Positions 16,654 to 23,946 of a DNA stretch of 29,172 nt are shown here, piece by piece. Made by a program: the position numbers and the translations under genes. Under the pieces are notes generated by a model. The model had not been told where the DNA came from. It did not search any database and was given only the letters and a program-made list of their open reading frames with translations. The stretch's first letter is position 1, and the number at the start of each line of letters is the position of its first letter. This DNA comes from JBOFLG01 sp051657745 (GTDB lineage: Bacteria; Actinomycetota; Actinomycetes; Actinomycetales; Dermatophilaceae). The stretch covers positions 1 through 29,172 of the forward strand of contig JBOFLG010000061.1 of the NCBI GenBank assembly GCA_051657745.1. Direction: 5' to 3'.

Positions 16654-16723
16654 GCCGAGCCACGCCGGGTGGAGAGCCTGCGGCGGATGATGCGTCGCCG
16701 CCGGGACGACGCCCCACGAGCCG

Positions 16724-16781
16724 GCCTGCCGCAGACCGGCCGAACCGCCGGTTCGCCAGTACGCCTGCGCCACCGGCAGGC
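16724..16781. terminator. Candidate bidirectional terminator between convergent genes
   Basis: An outer pair GCCTGCCG (16724-16731) and CGGCAGGC (16774-16781) encloses an inner hairpin whose arms CGAACC and GGTTCG flank a three-base loop (16741-16755). It lies exactly between the convergent DinB-type and GT39-like genes. There is no U-tract in either direction. Confidence 0.45.
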
Positions 16782-19067
16782 TCAGGGCGTGGCAAGCCGC
16801 TCGGCGGCAATCCAGACCCGTTCGGGCCGTGGGTCAGTACGGGTCGGCGGGCGATCAAGCGCGTGCTCGTCCTCGCGGACCACGACGTTGGCCACCGCCA
16901 CGGGAGTCGCGCCCAGAAGAGCCAACGACTCTGGGCCGTCCGCCGCGAACAGCACCAGGCGACCCCTCGTCATCCGGGCCGCCAACCGGTCGCGCACCGC
17001 CGCGACCGCGACCCCGGCCGCGACGGGATCGCGCTGAACGCCCGACGTCAGCAGGATCACCTCGACCCCGCACATGCCGCGCACCACCTGGGGCCACTCT
17101 CGCGCCGACCGCGAGTCCACGGACAGCACCACATCGCCGGGCGCCAGCGCCGAGCAGACTCGACGCACCGCCTCGATCGAGCCCCGTTCGACACCCCCAG
17201 ATCGGTGCGGCCAGGTGGCGACTACGGCGGGTATCGCGGTCGCGGCGACGAGGAGGGCCGCCACGACCCACCTCTGGCGATGCCATGCCCAGGCCGCGGC
17301 CACGACGACGAGCACGACCACGAGCGGCAGCGCCACGAGCAGGCGGCGGTCGGCCCACGGATGGTCGGGGGTGATACCGGGCCGCAGCAGGGTGAGCAGC
17401 GTCGACCCGCTCGCCACCAGGAGCGCTGGCACCCACGGCTCGAACTGCCCGGACCCGAGCGATGACGACAACCGCCACACCAGCACTGCCAGCACCACCA
17501 GCGCCACGACGAGTGTGATCGGCCCCGCGTACCACGACAGCCAGGTCACCGTGTGCTCGGCGTAGGTGCGCCCACCGTCCACGGCAAGGCCCTGCCGCGC
17601 CTGCATCCCCGCCACATAGCGAGCACCAGGGTCGTTCGGGTCCTGCCGCACCACCTGCCACAGCGGCCGGGTCGCGAGGGCAAGCCCGGTGAGCACGACC
17701 CCGCCGGCCAGGGCCGCTGGCAGCCGCCGACATAGCGGCTCCGGCATCCGAAAACCCCGACGCCACACCACCAGGAGGCCCAGCGACAGCGCCCCGGCCA
17801 GCACGCCGAACGCGACCAGCGGGAGCAGGCTCCCGGCGATGTCGCCGAGGTACCGCGGGGAGAGCCAGAGCGCCATCAGGGCCGCCACGCCCGTCGCCCC
17901 GGCGAGCCCGGCTGCCGCTGACCGCACCCACCGCTCGCCCACGATCGCGCCAATCGCGAGCACCGGCACGAGCAGCACCACCTCGCGGAGCGCGTCGACC
18001 CGCACCAGGCCGGTGCCACCCACCAGCAGCCCGGCCACCAGCCCGGCTCGTCGCACGGCCGACGCAGTGGCGGATGACGCAGCGGATGCAGCAGCCACTC
18101 CCCCGCTCGGACGGCCCACCTGGCCCGTCCCACCCACCGCGCCCACTCGGCCTGGCTCATCCTGCGCGCCCGCTCGATCTCGCTCCCCCAGCCCATCCAC
18201 TCGCCCGCGCCCGGCCACCACGGTGAGCGCCAGCAGCCCGCCACCGAGGGTGAGCAGCGCGAGCGGCTCGGAGTAGGTCGCCCGGGCGACATGCACCACC
18301 GGGAACAGCACACCGGTGAGGCCCACCGCGACAACCCCCCACCAGGCACCGACGACCCGCCCGACGAGCAGGCCGATGCCGAGCAACGCGAGACCGGTGG
18401 CGACCGCCGGCAGCACCAGGGCCACCTCGAGCCCCGAGCCACCGAGCCACCAGCCGAAGCCGTAGACCACCGCCGGGCCCACCACGAACTGCGGCTGCAC
18501 TGCTGGCCGTCCCTGCGATTCCACTTCGTAGAACGCCATGCTGCCCACACCGACCCCCGGCACGTCGAGAGCGCCCGATGCCGCCAGCGCGGGAGACACC
18601 GGTAGCACCCGGTCCCCGGTGCGGGCCAGACTGACCGCCGCCTGCAGGTTGCTCGAGGCGTCGCGGTGCACCACCACCTGCTCGGAGCGCGTCGCTCCCG
18701 CTCCCACGGCGAACGCGACACACAGCGCGACCAGCACTCCGGCCGCCGCGGGTGACCCGCGGAGCCGGCGTCGGTAACCCGCTGGCCGGCCCGGGTCGGC
18801 AGCCGGAGCGGGGTCGGCACCGCGATCAGCCGGCGCGGCCCTGGCGCGGTCGGCGTCATCGGCGCGGTCGGCGTCATCCGCGCGGTCGGCGCCATCCAGG
18901 CCGGAGAGCGGCCGAAGCAGCCACCAGGCTGCGGCTGCGACGGTCCCGGCAGTGACCCAGGCACCCTGGGGCGACCACCACCCCAGCCCGCCGAGGACGC
19001 CACCGGCCACCGAGACACCGACCACCCAGAGCGCAGCACCGATCACCAGTTTTGTCAGCGCGACCAT
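16782..19067 (-). CDS. GT39/ArnT-like polytopic membrane glycosyltransferase
   Basis: A 761-residue integral membrane protein with roughly 11-13 hydrophobic helices and a soluble C-terminal part from about residue 640. After the first long TM pair and a charged linker, the first large outside loop contains VVHRDASSNLQAAVSLARTG (residues ~127-146). This resembles the acidic loop and A..L..TG pattern of PMT/ArnT-type GT-C transferases, which use polyprenyl-phosphate sugars. Family membership is by architecture; the acceptor is unknown. A linker near residues 58-75 is made of repeated ADRADD units from an 18-bp repeat. The ATG at 19067 has a TACGCT box eight bases upstream and no ribosome site, consistent with a leaderless transcript. 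The GT2 enzyme at 12176-13435 could supply its lipid-linked donor (inference). Confidence 0.8.
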   Translation of the reverse strand: MVALTKLVIGAALWVVGVSVAGGVLGGLGWWSPQGAWVTAGTVAAAAWWLLRPLSGLDGADRADDADRADDADRARAAPADRGADPAPAADPGRPAGYRRRLRGSPAAAGVLVALCVAFAVGAGATRSEQVVVHRDASSNLQAAVSLARTGDRVLPVSPALAASGALDVPGVGVGSMAFYEVESQGRPAVQPQFVVGPAVVYGFGWWLGGSGLEVALVLPAVATGLALLGIGLLVGRVVGAWWGVVAVGLTGVLFPVVHVARATYSEPLALLTLGGGLLALTVVAGRGRVDGLGERDRAGAQDEPGRVGAVGGTGQVGRPSGGVAAASAASSATASAVRRAGLVAGLLVGGTGLVRVDALREVVLLVPVLAIGAIVGERWVRSAAAGLAGATGVAALMALWLSPRYLGDIAGSLLPLVAFGVLAGALSLGLLVVWRRGFRMPEPLCRRLPAALAGGVVLTGLALATRPLWQVVRQDPNDPGARYVAGMQARQGLAVDGGRTYAEHTVTWLSWYAGPITLVVALVVLAVLVWRLSSSLGSGQFEPWVPALLVASGSTLLTLLRPGITPDHPWADRRLLVALPLVVVLVVVAAAWAWHRQRWVVAALLVAATAIPAVVATWPHRSGGVERGSIEAVRRVCSALAPGDVVLSVDSRSAREWPQVVRGMCGVEVILLTSGVQRDPVAAGVAVAAVRDRLAARMTRGRLVLFAADGPESLALLGATPVAVANVVVREDEHALDRPPTRTDPRPERVWIAAERLATP
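18843..18896 (-). repeat. 18-bp in-frame tandem repeat in the GT39-like gene
   Basis: Three units at 18843-18860, 18861-18878 and 18879-18896; the first two are identical and the third differs at two bases. They encode a cytosolic or interfacial linker of DADRAD-type residues between TM helices. Confidence 0.9.
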
Positions 19068-19075
19068 GGCTCGGG

Positions 19076-19081
19076 AGCGTA
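19076..19081 (-). promoter_or_regulatory. Candidate -10 box (TACGCT), GT39-like gene
   Basis: Minus-strand TACGCT ends eight bases before the ATG at 19067, the spacing of a leaderless promoter. It shares the 44-bp divergent gap with a matching box for the TIGR03089 gene. Confidence 0.4.
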
Positions 19082-19097
19082 GCCGCGGTGTCGTTGC

Positions 19098-19103
19098 TAC
19101 CGT
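19098..19103 (+). promoter_or_regulatory. Candidate -10 box (TACCGT), TIGR03089 gene
   Basis: TACCGT ends eight bases before the GTG at 19112, mirroring the box on the other strand. No ribosome-binding site is seen before the GTG. Confidence 0.4.
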
Positions 19104-19111
19104 CGGGCACC

Positions 19112-20104
19112 GTGCAGCGCTCCTCCCAGACTCCCGCCGCCCTCCTCGCGGCGCTCGTGGCGAGCGACCCTGGCCGCCCCCGCATCACCTGCTACGACGA
19201 CACTGACGGTCCGACCCGCGGTGAACGCGTGGAGTTGTCGGCCCGAGTCCTCGCCAATTGGGTTGCCAAGGCGGGCAACCTCGCCCGCGAGGAGTTCGAC
19301 GCCGGGCCCGGCACCATCGTGCGCCTCGACCTCCCGCCGCACTGGCGCACGCTGTACTGGGCCCTGGCGGCGTGGTCACTCGGGGCCGTCATCGACATCC
19401 CCCGACACCGCTCGGATTCTGTCGCGGGGACCACCGGCAGCGGTGCCACCGGCCCGGATGACACCGGCCCGGATGACACCGCCTCGCTGGCCACCCCCAG
19501 CCCCACGACCACCGCGGCGTCCGCCGCCACCGATCCTGCGGGCGTCGTCAGCACCGACGATCCCGGCCCGGATGACGCCGCCTCGCCGGCCGCCGGCAAC
19601 TCGCCAACGGCCGCCTCGCCGGCCACCGGCAACTCGCCAACGGCCGCCTCGCCGGCCACCGGCAACTCGCCAACGGCCGACCGCCCAGATGTCGTCGTCA
19701 CCGACGGTCCGTGGAGCGACATCCAGCCACCGGCGCTCGTCGTGGTCACGTTGGCGGCGCTGGCGCGGAGCGCATCGGCTCCGGTGCCGGCCGGTGCCGT
19801 CGATGAGGCTCGTGAGATCGCCACGTACGGCGACGTGCTCGACCTCTGGGATACCCCGGCGCCCGGTGACCCGGCCCTGCGGACCGGCGGCACCGTCATC
19901 CGCTACAGCGACCTGGTGCTCGCTCCCGACCCGGGCCCCGCCGCACCCCGGGTGCACACCTCGACCCGCGACACCGCGGCGTTCCTGCGCGTGGCCGTCG
20001 ATACGTGGGCGGCGGGTGGCTCGGTGGTGCTCACCCGCGGCGAACCGCCCGTCGAGCGGCTCGAGTCCCGGCTGCGCGCCGAGGGCGTCACCCCCCAACC
20101 CTGA
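19112..20104 (+). CDS. TIGR03089 family protein (partial AMP-binding-like fold)
   Basis: A 330-residue protein of the actinobacterial TIGR03089 family, which resembles the N-terminal part of AMP-forming ligases but lacks their C-terminal domain. Recognisable parts: an N-terminal TPAALLAALVASDPGRP, CYDDTDGPTRGERVELS, LANWVAKAGNLAREE, and WRTLYWALAAWSLGAVIDI. The C-terminus has TAAFLRVAVDTWAAGGSVVL. The function is unknown; in mycobacteria the homologue is near LCP and rhamnose genes (family knowledge, from memory). Between residues ~105 and 192 there is an Ala/Pro/Thr/Asp-rich insertion containing a 33-bp tandem repeat. The start at GTG 19112 fits the family N-terminus and a TACCGT box eight bases upstream; a TTG at 19052 would overlap the divergent gene. 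Confidence 0.87.
   Translation: MQRSSQTPAALLAALVASDPGRPRITCYDDTDGPTRGERVELSARVLANWVAKAGNLAREEFDAGPGTIVRLDLPPHWRTLYWALAAWSLGAVIDIPRHRSDSVAGTTGSGATGPDDTGPDDTASLATPSPTTTAASAATDPAGVVSTDDPGPDDAASPAAGNSPTAASPATGNSPTAASPATGNSPTADRPDVVVTDGPWSDIQPPALVVVTLAALARSASAPVPAGAVDEAREIATYGDVLDLWDTPAPGDPALRTGGTVIRYSDLVLAPDPGPAAPRVHTSTRDTAAFLRVAVDTWAAGGSVVLTRGEPPVERLESRLRAEGVTPQP
19586..19684 (+). repeat. 33-bp in-frame tandem repeat (3 copies) in the TIGR03089 gene
   Basis: Units at 19586-19618, 19619-19651 and 19652-19684 each encode an 11-residue PATGNSPTAAS-like peptide. The last unit diverges in its final two codons. A 15-bp direct repeat coding TGPDD lies just upstream near 19449-19480. Confidence 0.93.
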
Positions 20105-20105
20105 C

Positions 20106-20206
20106 CGCCTCAACTTTCCCGCCCGCGCCCGACACGTTCAGGTTCGCCGGGCTTCGGAAGTGGTGTCCAGATGAAGGTTCCGGGCGCGGGCGGGAAAGTT
20201 GAGGCG
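20106..20206. repeat. 26-bp perfect inverted repeat between convergent genes
   Basis: Arms at 20106-20131 and 20181-20206 are perfect reverse complements with a 49-bp spacer. The right arm is followed by a ~20-bp near-copy at 20203-20222 (the core GGGAAAGTTG recurs). It starts two bases after the TIGR03089 stop and ends shortly before the convergent hydrolase stop. It could act as a bidirectional terminator, or be a REP/MITE-like element; no U-tract or ORF is present. Confidence 0.9.
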
Positions 20207-20229
20207 CGGGTGGGAAAGTTGGGGGCGGA

Positions 20230-22110
20230 CTAGCGGGGCATCTGAGTCTCGACGGCGCGCCAGGTCAGGGTCGCGACCACGCCGGTCTGCGCGATCCTCG
20301 CCCGTTGCTGCACCGACCTGACCGCCGCCTCCGTGGCCGGGCCGAATGACCCGTCGGCGGTGATCCGCAACGCCCGCTGCAGCACCTGCACACCGGCACC
20401 GCGCGCGCCCCGCTTGAGCACGGTGCCCCAGTGCGGCAGCAGCGGGTGAGCCCGACGCTCCACGGCAGCCCAGGTGCGGCGGTCGACCACCCCGGTACCC
20501 GGCAGTTTCGCCGACTGCTGGAACGCCACGAGCGCAGCCTCGGTGCGCGGCCCGAAGCGACCATCGACGGCCAGGCCGCCGAGCCCCTGCTGCAGCGTCC
20601 GTACCGCGATCCCGGTGGACCCACGGCGGAGCACGGTCCCAGTGTGCGAGCTGAACGCGGTGCTCCTCGCGGCGGCCGCCGACGGCACCGCCGGCCCAGT
20701 CGCGGTACCGCTGCCGACGGGTCGGCTGGTCAGGGCATTCCACACCGCGCGGTCGGTGACGCCGGTGGCCTGGAGCCGCATCGAGGTCTGGTACTCCCGC
20801 ACGCGCGCTTCGGTGGCCGGGCCGTACGAGCCGTCGGTGGCGAGCTGGCCCAGCGCCTTCTGCAGCGCGGTGACCGCGGGGCCGCGCGCGTGGCGTCGCA
20901 ACGTCAGGTGGGCGTACCGGGCGAGCGGATGAGCCGGCGCTGCGGCGGCGCCATTCCCGGCCGATGCCGGCAGGGTGGCGGGCACCGACGGCGCCGGCGG
21001 CGGCATCCGGCTCATCAGGGCGTACCAGGTGGTCTGGTCGGTCACGCCGGTAGCGGCGAGGCGCTTCGAGCCCTGGTAGACCCGCACCCGCGCTTCGGTG
21101 GCCGGGCCGTAGGAACCGTCGACCCGCAGACCGCCCACGGCCTTCTGCAGCACGGCCACCACGTCGCCTCGGGCACCGCGCCGCAGCACCGTTCGGGCGT
21201 GCTTCGCCAGCGAGTGCGGGCGGGCTGGCACCGCTGCCAGGGCGACCATTCGGGCCCAGGTCGCGTTGTCGAGTTCAGTGCTGGCTCGCACTCCGTTCGC
21301 GCCCTGCCACCGGCCCACCGCGGCGGCGGTGAGCGGGCCGAACCGGCCGTCCGGCGCCGCTCCTACGGCCCGCTGCGCCAGCGTCACCTCGGCCCCGCTC
21401 GCACCCTTTCTCAGGTGTGGGTACCCGCTGGAGGTGAGCAGCGGGGCGGATGCCGCCGGGGCGGCGGTGGTCGGGCCGGCGAGCGGGGTGCTCACGGCCT
21501 GACCGGTCCACCAGGACGTGCGGGCGTAGGCACCATCCCAGGTGAAGGAGATGTGGATGTGGTCGGTGTGGGGGGACAGACCGGTGTACGGGGACCAGCC
21601 TCGCTCCGGCGCGTAGGCGCGCCACTGCTGGCGGTTCCAGATGACGTAGTTGATGCCGAACCGGCGAGCCATCGCGCCGGGCCTCCCCTGCGCGTCTGGA
21701 GCCGAGAGCCAGCGGGTGATGGTGTCGGCCACCGCACGCTGGGCCGGGTCGGTGGCGTCGATCATCCAGTCCAGGGCCCGACCTTCGCCGTGCTCGGCAG
21801 CGCACCGCCGCAGGATGCCGTACTGGCGGGCGCCGTAGGTGGAGTTGAGCAGCTTCGCGAACGCCACCACCCCGGGCTGTGCCTCGGTGAGGCATTGGGT
21901 GCCCTTCTGGTACGGGGGCGCGACGTCGAGTGCACGTGGCAGCGGGTGGGTGGGCCGCGGCACGGGGGCTGACGCCGCGCCGGCCGCCCCACTCACCAGC
22001 GGGAAGGCGATGACGGATGCCGACACCGCACCGACGGTGCGCACCGACCGGCCGCGTTCACGGCGGTGGGCCGACGGTGTCCGGGCAGGAGAGGAACGGT
22101 GCAGGGTCAC
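20230..22110 (-). CDS. Secreted M15-like peptidoglycan hydrolase with five PG-binding repeats
   Basis: A 626-residue exported wall protein. A basic N-terminus and hydrophobic stretch (SVRTVGAVSASVIAFPLVSGAAGAASA) form a signal peptide ending near residue 47. The ARB-07466-like domain at about 65-200 has the metal-site pattern of M15-type carboxypeptidases: His107 and Asp114 in HGEGRALD, and His184/His186 in DHIHISF. Five PG_binding_1 modules follow (each roughly 60 residues with LRxG, DGxxGPxTEA, TGVxDxxTW), separated by Ala/Pro-rich linkers. It is expected to cut peptide stems while held on peptidoglycan. The GTG at 22110 has GAGAGG about 11 bases upstream; the longer frame to 22224 adds sequence without a signal-peptide character. 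Not next to phage genes, so a housekeeping wall enzyme is more likely than an endolysin. Confidence 0.88.
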   Translation of the reverse strand: MTLHRSSPARTPSAHRRERGRSVRTVGAVSASVIAFPLVSGAAGAASAPVPRPTHPLPRALDVAPPYQKGTQCLTEAQPGVVAFAKLLNSTYGARQYGILRRCAAEHGEGRALDWMIDATDPAQRAVADTITRWLSAPDAQGRPGAMARRFGINYVIWNRQQWRAYAPERGWSPYTGLSPHTDHIHISFTWDGAYARTSWWTGQAVSTPLAGPTTAAPAASAPLLTSSGYPHLRKGASGAEVTLAQRAVGAAPDGRFGPLTAAAVGRWQGANGVRASTELDNATWARMVALAAVPARPHSLAKHARTVLRRGARGDVVAVLQKAVGGLRVDGSYGPATEARVRVYQGSKRLAATGVTDQTTWYALMSRMPPPAPSVPATLPASAGNGAAAAPAHPLARYAHLTLRRHARGPAVTALQKALGQLATDGSYGPATEARVREYQTSMRLQATGVTDRAVWNALTSRPVGSGTATGPAVPSAAAARSTAFSSHTGTVLRRGSTGIAVRTLQQGLGGLAVDGRFGPRTEAALVAFQQSAKLPGTGVVDRRTWAAVERRAHPLLPHWGTVLKRGARGAGVQVLQRALRITADGSFGPATEAAVRSVQQRARIAQTGVVATLTWRAVETQMPR

Positions 22111-22310
22111 GATCAGCTGGCCTCTCGACAGTCTGAGCACCGGGCAGGGACTCGGCGCACTCCCGGAGTCACAGGCGTCACAGGCGTCATTCCAGATCAC
22201 CGGGCACCACAGTTCTCCCACCATTCACGGAGCGCCAGCACCGAAACCAGCGAATTACAGACATGTACTTCCGGCTCTCGACCGAACAGCCACACTTTCC
22301 CGCCCCATGC

Positions 22311-22363
22311 CGGAACCTGGGTCGAGGCGCCCTGACGTTCTCGGTGCCTCGGCCCAGGTTCCG
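22311..22363. repeat. 18-bp-stem hairpin in divergent intergenic region
   Basis: Arms 22311-22328 and 22346-22363 pair over 18 positions with one G-T wobble and a 17-nt loop. Just upstream, 22294-22306 carries ACTTTCCCGCCCC, which resembles the arms of the inverted repeat at 20106-20206, and CCGGAACCT occurs in both elements. Confidence 0.8.
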
Positions 22364-22400
22364 ATGCCACGTGCCGCTACCCACCCCGCGGCAGGCGCTC

Positions 22401-22406
22401 TAGGGT
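22401..22406 (+). promoter_or_regulatory. Candidate -10 box (TAGGGT), CoA-transferase operon
   Basis: TAGGGT ends seven bases before the ATG at 22414. This would start the transcript at or beside the start codon (leaderless). The only ribosome-site candidate overlaps this same box. Confidence 0.45.
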
Positions 22407-22413
22407 GCACGTC

Positions 22414-23208
22414 ATGGACAAGGTCGTCTCCACTCCCGCCGAGGCGGTGACCGGCATCGCTGACGGGCACACCCTGGCCGTCGGCGGGTTCGGGCTCTGC
22501 GGCATCCCGTCGGTGCTGATCGCCGAGGTTCACCGGTCTGGGGTCCGCGGCCTCGAGGTCGTCTCCAACAACTGCGGCGTCGATGACTGGGGGCTGGGAA
22601 TTCTACTCAGGGACAGCCGAATTCGCCGGATGGTGTCGAGCTACGTCGGCGAGAACAAGGAGTTCGCCCGCCAGTACCTCGAGGGTGAACTCGAGGTCGA
22701 ACTGACGCCACAAGGCACCCTCGCCGAGCGGCTCCGGGCCGGGGGCGCCGGCATCCCCGCGTTTTTCACCCCGACCGGAGTGGGCTCGCAGGTCGCCGAC
22801 GGTGGACTCCCGTGGAAGTACGCGGATGACGGGTCCGTCGCCATCGCGTCCCCCGCCAAGGAGGTACGGGTGTTCGCCGGGCCCGACGGCACCGAGCGTG
22901 AACACCTCCTGGAGTCGGCGATCACCGCCGACTACGGGCTGGTGCGGGCGTGGAAGGGCGACCGCCACGGCAACCTGATGTTTCGGCGCTCGTCACGCAA
23001 CTTCAACCCGCTGTGCGCCATGTCCGGCCGGGTCACGGTGGCCGAGGTCGAGGAGCTCGTCGAGCCCGGCGAACTCGACCCCGACGCCGTGCACCTCCCC
23101 GGCATCTACGTCCAGCGGGTGCTGCCACTCACGCCCGACCAGGCCGCCGACAAGCGCATCGAACACCGCACGGTGACCGCCTCCCCCACCGCCCCGAAGG
23201 AGGCCTGA
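22414..23208 (+). CDS. 3-oxoacid CoA-transferase subunit A
   Basis: A 264-residue alpha subunit of a succinyl-CoA:3-ketoacid (or acetoacetyl) CoA-transferase. With the B subunit it exchanges CoA between succinyl-CoA or acetyl-CoA and acetoacetate-type acids in the cytosol. N-terminal IADGHTLAVGGFGLCGIPS is the glycine-rich CoA-binding motif. SNNCGVDDWGLGILL, YVGENKEFARQYLEGELEVEL-type sequence and GIPAFFTPTGVGS are standard family blocks. GDRHGNLMFRRSSRNFN near residue 185 is also typical. Length is slightly longer than many bacterial A subunits. I chose the ATG at 22414, three codons inside the frame that could begin with GTG 22405. The B subunit starts two bases after its stop. Confidence 0.95.
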   Translation: MDKVVSTPAEAVTGIADGHTLAVGGFGLCGIPSVLIAEVHRSGVRGLEVVSNNCGVDDWGLGILLRDSRIRRMVSSYVGENKEFARQYLEGELEVELTPQGTLAERLRAGGAGIPAFFTPTGVGSQVADGGLPWKYADDGSVAIASPAKEVRVFAGPDGTEREHLLESAITADYGLVRAWKGDRHGNLMFRRSSRNFNPLCAMSGRVTVAEVEELVEPGELDPDAVHLPGIYVQRVLPLTPDQAADKRIEHRTVTASPTAPKEA

Positions 23209-23210
23209 GC

Positions 23211-23852
23211 ATGCCACTGACCCGGGAGCAGATGGCGGCCCGCGCGGCGGCGGAGCTCGAGGATGGCGCCTACGTCAACCTCGGTATCGGCCTGCCGACG
23301 CTCGTGCCCACCTATGTGGCCGACGACGTCGAGATCGTGCTGCAGTCCGAGAACGGCATCCTCGGCGTCGGCGTCTATCCCACCGAGGATGCCGTCGACC
23401 CTGACCTCATCAACGCCGGCAAGGAGACGGTCACGGTGCGCCCCGGCGCCTCGTACTTCGACTCGGCCACGTCGTTCGGGATGATCCGCGGCGGCAAGGT
23501 CGACGCCGCCATCCTCGGGGCGATGCAGGTGTCGGCCGCCGGCGACATCGCCAACTGGATGATCCCCGGGAAGATGGTCAAAGGCATGGGCGGCGCCATG
23601 GACCTCGTGCACGGCGCGAAGCGGGTTCTGGTGCTCATGGAGCATGTCGCCAAGGACGGCTCGCCCAAAATCGTGCCCGAGTGCACGCTGCCGCTCACCG
23701 GTCGGGCCGTGGTGCAGCGCATCATCACCGACCTTGCGGTCATCGACGTCACCGCCAGCGGGCTGGTGCTCCGTGAACTCGCGCCGGACGTCACCGAGGC
23801 GCAGGTGCGCGAGGCTACCGCGGCGCCGCTCACCGTCGACCTCGCCGGATGA
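23211..23852 (+). CDS. 3-oxoacid CoA-transferase subunit B
   Basis: A 213-residue beta subunit that carries the catalytic glutamate. The family motif SENGILGVG is at about 44-52; its Glu forms the enzyme-CoA thioester. VNLGIGLPTLVPTYV near the N-terminus, GGKVDAAILGAMQVSAAGDIANWMIP-type sequence at mid-length and the GRAVVQRIITDLAVIDV segment are typical of SCOT-B/AtoA. Length is normal. The ATG has AAGGAGG seven bases upstream (23197-23203), inside the end of subunit A, ensuring balanced production. It ends at 23852, facing a convergent membrane-protein gene across a tandem-repeat gap. Confidence 0.96.
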   Translation: MPLTREQMAARAAAELEDGAYVNLGIGLPTLVPTYVADDVEIVLQSENGILGVGVYPTEDAVDPDLINAGKETVTVRPGASYFDSATSFGMIRGGKVDAAILGAMQVSAAGDIANWMIPGKMVKGMGGAMDLVHGAKRVLVLMEHVAKDGSPKIVPECTLPLTGRAVVQRIITDLAVIDVTASGLVLRELAPDVTEAQVREATAAPLTVDLAG

Positions 23853-23879
23853 CGCCGGCACCGGCATCCTGGGAGGCAG

Positions 23880-23946
23880 CGGTGTCCGGGGCCCAGCGGT
23901 GTCAGGGGCCCAGCGGTGTCCGGGGCCCAGCGGTGTCAGGGGCCCA
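23880..23946. repeat. 17-bp tandem repeat, four copies, between convergent genes
   Basis: Units at 23880-23896, 23897-23913, 23914-23930 and 23931-23946 (last one base short). They alternate between two variants differing at two positions (CCGGGG / CAGGGG), so the array can also be read as a 34-bp repeat twice. Each unit holds GGGCCC. The fourth unit supplies the stop codon of the convergent membrane-protein gene. Confidence 0.95.

Larger units (their letters stand above)
22111..22413. other. Divergent intergenic region, hydrolase / CoA-transferase
   Basis: 303 bp without a gene. It holds a 9-bp direct repeat (GTCACAGGC twice plus a partial copy, 22168-22190) upstream of the hydrolase, an AT-richer patch around 22250-22270, a CTTTCCCGCCC motif with an adjacent 18-bp-stem hairpin, and a TAGGGT box before the CoA-transferase ATG. 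I see no riboswitch consensus. Confidence 0.6.

Noticed and set aside
20230..22110. Phage endolysin or prophage remnant
   Set aside because: The protein has a signal peptide and sits among housekeeping genes; no holin, integrase, tail or attachment site is present.
22111..22260. c-di-AMP (ydaO-type) riboswitch before the wall hydrolase
   Set aside because: Such switches precede wall hydrolases in some actinobacteria, but I could not find their conserved core here.
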